Shown here: positions 1 to 6,220 of the stretch, piece by piece | Layout of the letters: each line of letters starts with the position of its first letter | How positions within the stretch are numbered: the stretch's first letter is position 1 | Assembly (NCBI GenBank): GCA_964195155.1 | Contig: CAXMOP010000034.1 | Location: forward strand, 1-19,975 | Source of the DNA: JACZST01 sp964195155 | Lineage (GTDB): Bacteria > Actinomycetota > Acidimicrobiia > Spongiisociales > UBA5794 | Length of the DNA: 19,975 nt | Direction: 5' to 3' | Notes under the pieces: model-generated | The model's input: the letters and a program-made list of their open reading frames with translations, nothing else | The model's database searches: none | Told to the model about the DNA's origin: nothing | Program-made: the position numbers and the translations under genes

Positions 1-803
1 TCTTCGGTATACGGCAAGAAGACGACCCGCTCTCCCGGACCGAACAGCCGGACGTCGACCCGATCCCGGTACCGCTCGGGCAGCTCGCGCTCGTAGTAAT
101 GCTTGTAGCGATCGGGCTCGAGGTCGATGTCGGCCTGGGCCCGTTCGAGGCCGGCGAAGTAGCGCTCCACATCGGCCTCGTCGACGCGCTCGGGAAACAT
201 GAAGCCGACCATGAAAGTGGAGTCGATGAGTTTGCGCATGCCGAGCGCCTCGGCGACGTAGTACGACAGACCCCAAACATTCGCCGCAGCCGCGTCGCCA
301 TCGACCAGCGCATCGACTCGTTGCCAGGGGAACCCGACAAAGCTGAGCTCGATCTCGTCGTCATCGAGGAACGGCTCAAGCGCCTGCAAGGTGGCGAAGT
401 GGCTTCCCGAGTGCCGACCGACCGCGATCTCCCGGCCGGCGAGATCCTCCGGGGTGCGAATCGGCGAGTCCGGGTGCACCATGATCGCGCTCACTGCCAC
501 CGTATAGGCGCGGCCCCACATCTTGCCGATATCAGACGCCGCCGCCTGGTTCACCGCCCAGTGGCAGGCGCAGCTGATGTCCGAACGCTCACCTTTGTCG
601 CCCCTGCCTTCCTCGTACGCCTCAAATGCGCCCGCGGTAACCGCCTGCATCGATCCGGTCGACGGGTCGACCGCCTTTGTTCGTTCCCGTTTGATGCCGT
701 CACCGGCGATCTCATAGTCGAGGCCCGCCTCGGTGAAATAGCCGTGCTCGTGCGCAACCCAGTCGGCCAGTCGCTCATGTGGTTGGATCACGAATCGTGC
801 CAT
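1..803 (-). CDS. NMT1/SsuA-like periplasmic-binding-fold protein without signal peptide (3' end off window)
   Basis: This frame is open from an ATG at 803 to the left edge, giving 267 residues with no stop; the C-terminus is missing. The N-terminus (MARFVIQPHERLADWVAHEHGYF) has the look of the first lobe of NMT1/THI5/SsuA-like substrate-binding proteins ('...A.e.GYF...GLd.e'), and residues 116-130 (RTPEDLAGREIAVGR) match the typical second-lobe entry. There is no signal peptide or lipobox, so the product is probably cytoplasmic. That fits enzymes built on this fold, such as 4,5-dihydroxyphthalate decarboxylase, MqnA/MqnD or Thi5, as well as a binding protein that has lost its leader. A C-x-C-H cluster sits at residues 78-81. 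A GGAAG ribosome site lies 6 nt before the ATG. The gene is divergent from the TRAP operon, with about 140 nt between them. Substrate and reaction are unknown. The fold call is fairly sure; the function is not. Confidence 0.7.
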   Translation of the reverse strand, partial: MARFVIQPHERLADWVAHEHGYFTEAGLDYEIAGDGIKRERTKAVDPSTGSMQAVTAGAFEAYEEGRGDKGERSDISCACHWAVNQAAASDIGKMWGRAYTVAVSAIMVHPDSPIRTPEDLAGREIAVGRHSGSHFATLQALEPFLDDDEIELSFVGFPWQRVDALVDGDAAAANVWGLSYYVAEALGMRKLIDSTFMVGFMFPERVDEADVERYFAGLERAQADIDLEPDRYKHYYERELPERYRDRVDVRLFGPGERVVFLPYTE

Positions 804-945
804 GAATAACTTCCATTTGTGTCGCCAGGGAACGGGCTCACGATAACCGCAAGCATGTATTGGTGCGATGGGATACGATTCACCGTCACGCGGCGCTGCG
901 AGTATCGCGGCGGGGCGTTTATGGACACGAATTAGAGGAGGCGAC

Positions 946-2079
946 GTGAAGCGATCGAGAGGTCTTTGGCGAGTAAGCCTGCTGGTGCTTGCTCTCGGTT
1001 TGGTGGCTGCCGCGTGCGGTGGCACCGACGACACGACGACAACCCAGGCGCCGACCACGACGGCGGCAACGGCGGAGGCGACGACCACGACCGCGGCAAC
1101 GGAGACAACCGAGGCCGAGGCCATGGACTTTGGTGATCCGGTGACGCTGACGCTGGGGCATCCCTTCCCCGAACAGCATCCCATTCACCAGGGAGCACTG
1201 ATCCCGTTTGCCGAGGCGGTCAACGAGGGAACCAACGGCACCGTGACCGTCGAGTTCCACCCTGGTGGAGCACTGGCGCCGGCACCCCAGGTCTACGACA
1301 ACACGCAGGTTGGCGGCCAGGACATCGGTTGGGCACTGCAGGGATACAGCGCCGGGCGTTTCCCGGCGACCGAGATCATCGAGCTGCCGTTCCAGTTCGA
1401 GTCGGCGGTCCAGGCCACCGAGATCCTGTGGACGCTGTACGACGAATTCCCTGAGCTGCAGGCGGAGTACGCCGATGCCAAGTTGCTCGGTCTATGGGTC
1501 CACGACATCGGCGATCTGTGGACGAAGGACAAGAAGGTCGAAACGCTAGAGGACATCCAAGGACTGAACCTGCGCTTCCCGACGCCGGTGATCGGCGATC
1601 TCATCGCGGAGATGGGTGGAGTCCCGGTCGGAATGCCGGCGCCACAGATCTTCGACTCGCTCAGCACCGGGGTGATCGATGGGCTGATGATCGCGGTGTC
1701 CGGTCTGCAGAGCTTCCAGCTCTATGACGAGCTCGCCTTTGGGGTCGAGTGCAATTGCTATGTGGCGGCGCAATGGCTCACCATGAATCAGGATTCGTGG
1801 GATGCTCTGACCCCCGATGCCCAGGCCGTCATCGAGAAGGAAGCCGGACGCACCGTCTCGCTGCAGGCGGCCACGGTGTACGACGGTGCCTATGCCAGGG
1901 TCTCCGAGATTGCCGTCGAGGAGGGCGTGGAGAAGCTCGTCCTGCCTGCGGACGAGCTGGACCGCTGGCATGCGGTCGGGGACACCGTCATCGCCAACTG
2001 GATCGCCGAACGCGAGGGCCAGGGCCTACCGGGCCAAGCGATGTTCGATCGGATGCAGGAGCTGATCGCCGCAGGCTGA
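946..2079 (+). CDS. dctP: TRAP transporter substrate-binding lipoprotein (DctP family)
   Basis: This is the extracytoplasmic solute receptor of a tripartite ATP-independent periplasmic transporter, 377 aa. I chose the GTG at 946 because AGAGGAGG lies just upstream and because residues 1-24 then form a clean lipoprotein signal: a basic N-terminus, a hydrophobic stretch and VAAAC with C24 as the lipidated residue. A longer in-frame start at 868 would place 26 extra residues before the signal peptide. A Thr/Ala-rich linker covers residues 29-60, a style common in Acidimicrobiia lipoproteins. The body carries DctP features: the LTLGHPFPEQHP start, and GLNLRFPTP with R210 in the place of the carboxylate-binding arginine, followed by MGGVPVGMPAPQIFDSLSTGVIDG. 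It heads an operon with dctQ, dctM and a flavin monooxygenase, so an organic acid, possibly aromatic, is the likely substrate. Substrate identity is inferred from neighbours only. Confidence 0.93.
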   Translation: MKRSRGLWRVSLLVLALGLVAAACGGTDDTTTTQAPTTTAATAEATTTTAATETTEAEAMDFGDPVTLTLGHPFPEQHPIHQGALIPFAEAVNEGTNGTVTVEFHPGGALAPAPQVYDNTQVGGQDIGWALQGYSAGRFPATEIIELPFQFESAVQATEILWTLYDEFPELQAEYADAKLLGLWVHDIGDLWTKDKKVETLEDIQGLNLRFPTPVIGDLIAEMGGVPVGMPAPQIFDSLSTGVIDGLMIAVSGLQSFQLYDELAFGVECNCYVAAQWLTMNQDSWDALTPDAQAVIEKEAGRTVSLQAATVYDGAYARVSEIAVEEGVEKLVLPADELDRWHAVGDTVIANWIAEREGQGLPGQAMFDRMQELIAAG

Positions 2080-2089
2080 TTCGTATGGT

Positions 2090-2123
2090 GAGTGCGGTGG
2101 CGGCTGAGGTCGCCACCGCATTC
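2090..2123 (+). terminator. Stem-loop between dctP and dctQ (attenuator or mRNA stabiliser)
   Basis: A perfect 10-bp inverted repeat (TGCGGTGGCG at 2093-2102, CGCCACCGCA at 2111-2120) encloses an 8-nt loop. It extends outward by three more pairs if one G-U is allowed. It begins about 10 nt after the dctP stop and has no T-run, so it is not a classic intrinsic terminator. A hairpin placed between a binding-protein gene and its permease genes usually lets the binding protein be made in excess. The second transporter in this window has the same arrangement at 13032-13060. Confidence 0.5.
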
Positions 2124-2173
2124 GCCATTCATTGCGATATGTCGGCGATGGCGACGCGCTGGCATGACCGTTC

Positions 2174-2180
2174 GAGGAGG
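2174..2180 (+). promoter_or_regulatory. Strong ribosome binding site that points to a CTG start for dctQ
   Basis: GAGGAGG ends 6 nt before CTG at 2187, which is in frame with dctQ. The only other plausible initiator, TTG at 2229, has no comparable Shine-Dalgarno sequence. No ATG or GTG occurs in frame between the TAG at 2181 and the TTG. Confidence 0.6.
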
Positions 2181-2186
2181 TAGCGC

Positions 2187-2771
2187 CTGGAGACCCGGCC
2201 GGAAGATGACTCGGTAGAGCACGGACCATTGGCGCGCGGGGTGCTGCGTGCCATCGACTGGCTGCGCTCTTTCGACACGTGGATGCACTGGGTGGCCGGA
2301 GGCGCGCTGCTGATCATGCTGGCGCTGACGATTGCCGATATCGCCGGCCGAACCCTGTTCAACAACCCCGTCCCCGGCACGGTCGAGGTCACCGCCCTGA
2401 TCCTGGTCGTGGTCGTCTTCCTCGCGCTGGCACACTCCGAGGATCTCGGCGATCACATCACCATCGACCTCATCTACGTGCGGGTCGGGCTACGTACCCA
2501 AACGGCTATGAACCTGTTTGCCAGGGTGCTGAGCCTGTTCGTGATCGGTCTCATGGCCTTTCAGATCTATCACTTTGCCCTGCGCCAGCGCAATGGTGGG
2601 TTCGAATCGCCGGTCTTGGAGTGGCCCATTTGGCCCTTTGTGCTCGTTGCCGCCTTCGGGGCAGCCCTGTACACCCTTGCCATCGGCGCCAAGCTCGTGC
2701 TGATGGCCCTCAACGAGCCGGTCGAGGCGGAGTCGACGGCGCCGGGTGAGTTCTCGGGGCCGGAGATATGA
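2187..2771 (+). CDS. dctQ: TRAP transporter small permease (DctQ family)
   Basis: This is the small membrane subunit of the TRAP transporter, which pairs with DctM. From the CTG at 2187 it has 194 aa; from the TTG at 2229 it would have 180 aa. The protein shows four hydrophobic segments (roughly residues 33-53, 68-85, 108-126 and 149-173). The family signature is also present: a first helix followed by R-x-L-F-N-N-P-x-x-G-x-x-E, and then the DHITIDLI stretch after helix 2. Its stop overlaps the dctM start (ATGA at 2768-2771), so the two are translationally coupled. The extra 14 residues given by the CTG start are acidic and fit a cytoplasmic tail. The family call is sure; the exact start is moderately sure. 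Confidence 0.88.
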   Translation: METRPEDDSVEHGPLARGVLRAIDWLRSFDTWMHWVAGGALLIMLALTIADIAGRTLFNNPVPGTVEVTALILVVVVFLALAHSEDLGDHITIDLIYVRVGLRTQTAMNLFARVLSLFVIGLMAFQIYHFALRQRNGGFESPVLEWPIWPFVLVAAFGAALYTLAIGAKLVLMALNEPVEAESTAPGEFSGPEI

Positions 2772-4069
2772 GCCCGGAGCTGATCGGGCTCATTGGCCTG
2801 GCCGTCATGGTGGGGCTCCTCCTGATCAGGGTTCCGGTTGCCGTGGCCATGATCGCTGTCGGGGTGGTGGGATTTGCCGTCATCGTGAACAAGGACGCTG
2901 CTTTAGCCCGGTTCGGGGCCGACGCCTTCTTCGGGGCATCGCTGTACAGCCTGTCGGTGATTCCCCTGTTCGTTTTCATGGGGCTCATCCTGGCCGCATC
3001 CGGGCTCGGCTCGGACCTGTACAAGGCGCTCGACGCGTTTCTCTGGCGCATGCGCGGCGGCCTCGGTGTGGCCACCATCGGTGCGTCCGCGCTGTTTGGT
3101 GCGGTGAGCGGCTCCGCAGTGGCCTCGGCCACCACGATGTCGGTCGTCGCCGTGCCCGAGATGAAGAAATTCGACTACGACGGCGGGCACGCTGCGGCCA
3201 CCGCCGCGGTCGGTGGCACGCTCGGCGCCCTCATTCCCCCCAGCGCCGTGCTCGTGCTCTACGGCGTCCTCACCGAAGAGCCCATCGGTCAGACGCTGAT
3301 CGGGGGAATCATCCCGGGCCTGCTGTGTGCTGTTCTGCTGATGGTCACCGCCTACATCGTCGTGATCGTCCGGCCGGATTACGCGCCGCGCACTGCCACC
3401 CAACCCAACCTGAGCAAGTGGAAGGCGATACGCCTGGTGTGGGCCATCCCGGTGATCTTCGGCATCAGCATGGGCGGCATCTACTTCGGCATCTTCACGC
3501 CCACCGAGGCAGGAGCCGCCGGCGCCTTCCTTGCCTTGCTCTATGCGTTGCTCACTCGCCGGATGACCCGGAGTGGATTCCGTTTTGCGCTGAGCCGCAC
3601 CATAAGAACGACCTCGTTCATCTTCATGCTGGTGATCGCCGGCAAGATCTTCGGCTTCTTCCTCTCGGTGTCCCGTATCCCGATCGAGCTTGGTGAGTTC
3701 GTCGCCGGTCTGGACGTCGCCCCCTGGCTCATCATCACCTTGATCTTCATTGTCTACTTCATTCTCGGGGCGCTCATGGATGAGATCGCCATACTCGTGA
3801 TCATGACCCCGATCATGTACCCGGTCATCATCGGCCTCGGGTACAGCGGCGTCTGGTTCGGGGTGCTCACCATCATGATGCTGCTCACCGGGTTGCTGAT
3901 GCCTCCGGTGGGGTTGATCACGTTCGTGGTAGCCGGGGTGACCAAGGTTCCCTTGAGCGACGTGTTCCGCGGGATCTTCCCCTTCGTCGGTGCCCTGGCC
4001 GTTGCCATCATGCTGGTCATCTTCTTCCCGGGGTTGGCGACCTGGTTGCCCGACCTGATGAGCCGTTAG
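2768..4069 (+). CDS. dctM: TRAP transporter large permease (DctM family)
   Basis: This is the large transport subunit, 433 aa, normal for the family, with about 12 hydrophobic segments along its length. The conserved core is clear: SALFGAVSGSAVASATTM, then VAVPEMKKFDYD, then AVGGTLGALIPPS, the DctM pattern of an S-G-S turn followed by the G-G-T-L-G-x-L-I-P-P-S re-entrant motif. The C-terminal half has the FGVLTIMMLLTGLLMPPVG and matching GxF repeats of the second structural half. The ATG overlaps the dctQ stop by 4 nt. Its own stop codon lies inside the AGGAGGAGA ribosome site of the next gene, so the flavin monooxygenase is in the same transcript. The substrate cannot be read from the sequence. 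Confidence 0.95.
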   Translation: MSPELIGLIGLAVMVGLLLIRVPVAVAMIAVGVVGFAVIVNKDAALARFGADAFFGASLYSLSVIPLFVFMGLILAASGLGSDLYKALDAFLWRMRGGLGVATIGASALFGAVSGSAVASATTMSVVAVPEMKKFDYDGGHAAATAAVGGTLGALIPPSAVLVLYGVLTEEPIGQTLIGGIIPGLLCAVLLMVTAYIVVIVRPDYAPRTATQPNLSKWKAIRLVWAIPVIFGISMGGIYFGIFTPTEAGAAGAFLALLYALLTRRMTRSGFRFALSRTIRTTSFIFMLVIAGKIFGFFLSVSRIPIELGEFVAGLDVAPWLIITLIFIVYFILGALMDEIAILVIMTPIMYPVIIGLGYSGVWFGVLTIMMLLTGLLMPPVGLITFVVAGVTKVPLSDVFRGIFPFVGALAVAIMLVIFFPGLATWLPDLMSR

Positions 4070-4083
4070 GAGGAGACGGCGCG

Positions 4084-5703
4084 TTGGGAATGGACTATCA
4101 GGTCATCGTTGTCGGTGGCGGGCCGGTGGGGATGGCGCTGGCCATCGACCTCGGTCTTCGCGGGGTCTCCTGCGCCCTTGTTGAAAAGGAGGAATCTCTG
4201 CATCGGATCCCGAAGGGGCAGAACCTCACCCAGCGCACCATGGAGCACTTCAAGAGCTGGGGGGTCGAAGATGAGGTGCGGGCCGCCAGGGTGATGCCGG
4301 CGGACTACCCGACGGGTGGGGTCACGGCGTACGGGACGCTGCTCGGTCCCTACTCGTACCCGTGGTACCGGCGGGACCAGGTTCGGCCGTATTACTTCGC
4401 CGACAATGAGCGGCTGCCCCAATACCGAACCGAAGCGGTGCTTCGGGAACGGGTTTCCCGCCTCGCAGGTGTGGACGCCTTCTTTGGATGGCGCGCTGCT
4501 GAGATCGATCAAACCTCCGGCGGCGTCGAAGTCGTGATCACTGCGGCCGCGGGCGAAGAACATCGAACTCTCCGTGCCGAATACGCCGTCGGGTGCGACG
4601 GAAGTCGCTCGTTCGTCCGCGATGCGTCGGGGATCGGAGAGGAGCGGTCGGAACACGAACGGACGATGGTCTTGGTGGTGTTCCGGTCACGCCGACTCCA
4701 TGAGTTGTTGGAGAGGTTCGACGCCTCGTTCTTCAACGTACTCCATCCATCCCTCGACGGGTATTGGCAGTTCCTTGGTCGAGTGGATGTCGGAGAGGAG
4801 TGGTTTTTCCATGCTCCGGTCCCTCCAGGGACCACCCCCGACAACGACGAGATCACTGCGATCATTCACCGGGCGGTGGGCTCCGAGTTCCCGGTGGACT
4901 ACGAGTACCGCGGATTCTGGGATCTGCGCATCGCCATTGCCGACCGCTACCAGCAGGACCGGGTGCTCATTGCCGGCGATGCCGCACACAGCCACCCCCC
5001 ATACGGGGGCTACGGGATCAACACCGGGCTGGAGGATGCCCGCAATCTCGGGTGGAAACTCGCCGCGAGGTTGGAGGGCTGGGCGACCGATTCGCTTGTG
5101 GCCACATACGATGAGGAGCGCAGGCCGGTGTTTGCCTCGACGGCACGGGACTTCATCGAGGCTTTCATCGCCGACGATCGCGCCTTTCTGATCCGCTACG
5201 ACCCCGACCGCGACCGCACCGAGTTCGAGGCCGCCTGGGGCGGCCGGGCGTCTGGATCAAACGTCGACGTTCAGACCTTCGAACCGCACTACGAGGGATC
5301 GTCGATCGTCTTCGGTCCAGAGGGCGGCGAGACCAGTGCGCGGGGGTCTCACGAACCCGCCGCCCGGGCCGGACATCATCTCCCGCCCGTTTCGTTGTCC
5401 GACGAGCGGGATCTCTTCGCGGAGCTCGGCGCCGGCTTTTCCTTGATTGCGCTCGGCGCCGATGAAGAAGCGACCGACGACTTTGCCCAGGCCGCCCTTT
5501 CGATGGGGATCCCGCTGAGCGTGATTCGCGATACTTTTGATGGGGGCAGGGAGGCCTATCGGTCGCGCATGGTGCTGGTCAGGCCAGATCACTACGTGGC
5601 CTGGACCAGCGATGGAGGATCGTCGACCGCGGAGCAAGTACTGAGTCGTGCCGTCGGCCTTTCGTCTCCCCCGCTTGGCGGGGGAGACGCGTTGCGGCGC
5701 TAG
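4084..5703 (+). CDS. PheA/TfdB-type FAD-dependent aromatic-ring monooxygenase
   Basis: This is a single-component flavoprotein hydroxylase, 539 aa, expected to add one oxygen to a phenolic ring using NAD(P)H and O2. The three family fingerprints are present: the dinucleotide motif GGGPVG at residues 11-16, the DG motif (CDGSRSFVR, D172-G173) and the GD motif (GDAAHSHPP, G298-D299), followed by YGGYGINTGLEDARNLGWKLA. The C-terminal ~110 residues resemble the thioredoxin-like tail of phenol or 2,4-dichlorophenol hydroxylases, ending in the usual RMVLVRPDHYVAW stretch. AGGAGGAGA at 4068-4076 favours the TTG at 4084; ATG at 4090 is an alternative two codons in. It lies last in the TRAP operon, so its substrate is probably what that transporter imports. 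The final ~15 residues are encoded by a palindromic repeat (5663-5689). The substrate is unknown; it is too long and too divergent to call PobA. Confidence 0.87.
   Translation: MGMDYQVIVVGGGPVGMALAIDLGLRGVSCALVEKEESLHRIPKGQNLTQRTMEHFKSWGVEDEVRAARVMPADYPTGGVTAYGTLLGPYSYPWYRRDQVRPYYFADNERLPQYRTEAVLRERVSRLAGVDAFFGWRAAEIDQTSGGVEVVITAAAGEEHRTLRAEYAVGCDGSRSFVRDASGIGEERSEHERTMVLVVFRSRRLHELLERFDASFFNVLHPSLDGYWQFLGRVDVGEEWFFHAPVPPGTTPDNDEITAIIHRAVGSEFPVDYEYRGFWDLRIAIADRYQQDRVLIAGDAAHSHPPYGGYGINTGLEDARNLGWKLAARLEGWATDSLVATYDEERRPVFASTARDFIEAFIADDRAFLIRYDPDRDRTEFEAAWGGRASGSNVDVQTFEPHYEGSSIVFGPEGGETSARGSHEPAARAGHHLPPVSLSDERDLFAELGAGFSLIALGADEEATDDFAQAALSMGIPLSVIRDTFDGGREAYRSRMVLVRPDHYVAWTSDGGSSTAEQVLSRAVGLSSPPLGGGDALRR
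5663..5689 (+). repeat. Perfect 12-bp palindrome inside the 3' end of the monooxygenase gene
   Basis: CGTCTCCCCCGC at 5663-5674 and GCGGGGGAGACG at 5678-5689 are exact reverse complements around a 3-nt loop. The same GGGGGAGACG or GGGGGAGGC core recurs at 6023-6031, 6086-6093 and 6150-6159 in the gap that follows. The repeat family therefore reaches into the coding region and supplies the last residues and stop of the monooxygenase. Confidence 0.7.
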
Positions 5704-5706
5704 CCG

Positions 5707-5768
5707 ATGAGGGTTGATAGATCGAGACGATGCCCACTTAAGAAGGGACTCGATCTATCAACCCTCAT
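5707..5768. repeat. 62-nt hairpin with perfect 20-bp arms just after the monooxygenase stop
   Basis: The 20 nt at 5707-5726 (beginning ATGAGGGTTGATAG) are exactly reverse-complementary to 5749-5768 (ending CTATCAACCCTCAT). The 22-nt loop contains the 6-nt palindrome CTTAAG at 5737-5742, flanked by CCC and GGG. The element begins 3 nt after the stop codon. It has no T-run, so it is unlikely to be a simple intrinsic terminator. Its lower GC content differs from the GC-rich palindromes around it. A miniature inverted-repeat element or a bidirectional transcript end is possible. Confidence 0.75.
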
Positions 5769-5918
5769 ACCGCAGAGGGGGCATCGGAGCCGGTGCCCCC
5801 TCCGCTCGCAGGCTGTGCCTGCTCGCTGTCTCCGCCGCGGCGCTGCCGCTTTGCGGTGTCGCATTTCGCGACAGTGCGACGATCGGGCTCTCACCGCCGC
5901 GGTCTTCTCTTTGCTCCG

Positions 5919-6030
5919 CCCTCAGGGGGGAGTCCCGCCGCAGGCGGGGAGGGGGGTCAAACCGTGGTCGCGACAACGCCTTGACCCCCTTCGCCTCGCT
6001 GGCGCTCGGCACCTCCCCCTGAGGGGGAGG
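5919..6030. repeat. Nested GC-rich inverted repeats in the convergent gap
   Basis: Outer arms CCCTCAGGGGGGAG (5919-5932) and CTCCCCCTGAGGG (6013-6025) are complementary apart from one base. Inner arms GGGGGTCAA (5952-5960) and TTGACCCCC (5981-5989) are exact. A further small stem CCCGCC/GGCGGG lies at 5934-5948. The right outer arm is also half of a tight palindrome, CCTCCCCC-TGA-GGGGGAGG, at 6012-6030. The arrangement could fold into a long branched hairpin. No coding content is apparent. It resembles extragenic palindromic repeats that spread in multiple copies, but copy number cannot be judged from one window. Confidence 0.65.
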
Positions 6031-6057
6031 CAAGGAAACAGCCCCGCCGAGGCAACC

Positions 6058-6169
6058 GTCGCACCCCTGCGCGACCGTTCCCCTCGGGGGAGGCAAAGAG
6101 TCGCGCTGCTGCATCGGTCGCACCCCAGCGCGACCGTTCACCGCCTTGCGGGGGAGACGAAGAGTCACG
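6058..6169. repeat. Imperfect direct repeat of about 50 nt
   Basis: Two related units, 6058-6105 and 6117-6169, share the order GTCGCACCCC-n-GCGCGACCGTTC, then a short CC...GGGGGAG stem, then G(G/A)C(A/G)AAGAGTC(G/A)CG. They lie in the same convergent gap as the palindromes. Two irregular copies without a unique spacer do not make a CRISPR array. With the neighbouring elements they account for most of the roughly 500 nt between the monooxygenase and the OsmC-like gene, where I see no gene. Confidence 0.6.
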
Positions 6170-6187
6170 CAGGGCCGTCGGGCTCTG

Positions 6188-6220
6188 GACTCAAGGCTCG
6201 CGACTCATGACTCTCGACTC
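6188..6220. repeat. GACTC short repeat cluster at the 3' end of the OsmC-like gene
   Basis: GACTC occurs four times, at 6188, 6202, 6209 and 6216, within 33 nt. The last two copies and part of the second encode the final residues (S-R-E-S) and the stop of the minus-strand OsmC-like gene. The native C-terminus may therefore have been reshaped by repeat expansion. Confidence 0.5.

Noticed and set aside
99..809. Plus-strand open frame of 236 codons at the left edge
   Set aside because: The translation is not protein-like; the minus strand of the same region encodes a coherent NMT1/SsuA-like protein.
860..879. Promoter for the TRAP operon (TTGGTG and TACGAT)
   Set aside because: The two boxes are only 8 nt apart, too close for a -35/-10 pair; no reliable promoter could be assigned.
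868..945. Earlier ATG start for dctP
   Set aside because: It would put 26 residues before a clean lipoprotein signal peptide; the GTG at 946 has the ribosome site.
5707..5768. Intrinsic terminator
   Set aside because: The stem is long and perfect but no T-run follows on either strand; kept as a repeat of unknown role.
6058..6169. Possible CRISPR array in the repeat-rich gap
   Set aside because: Only two imperfect copies, no constant repeat length, no unique spacers and no cas genes nearby.
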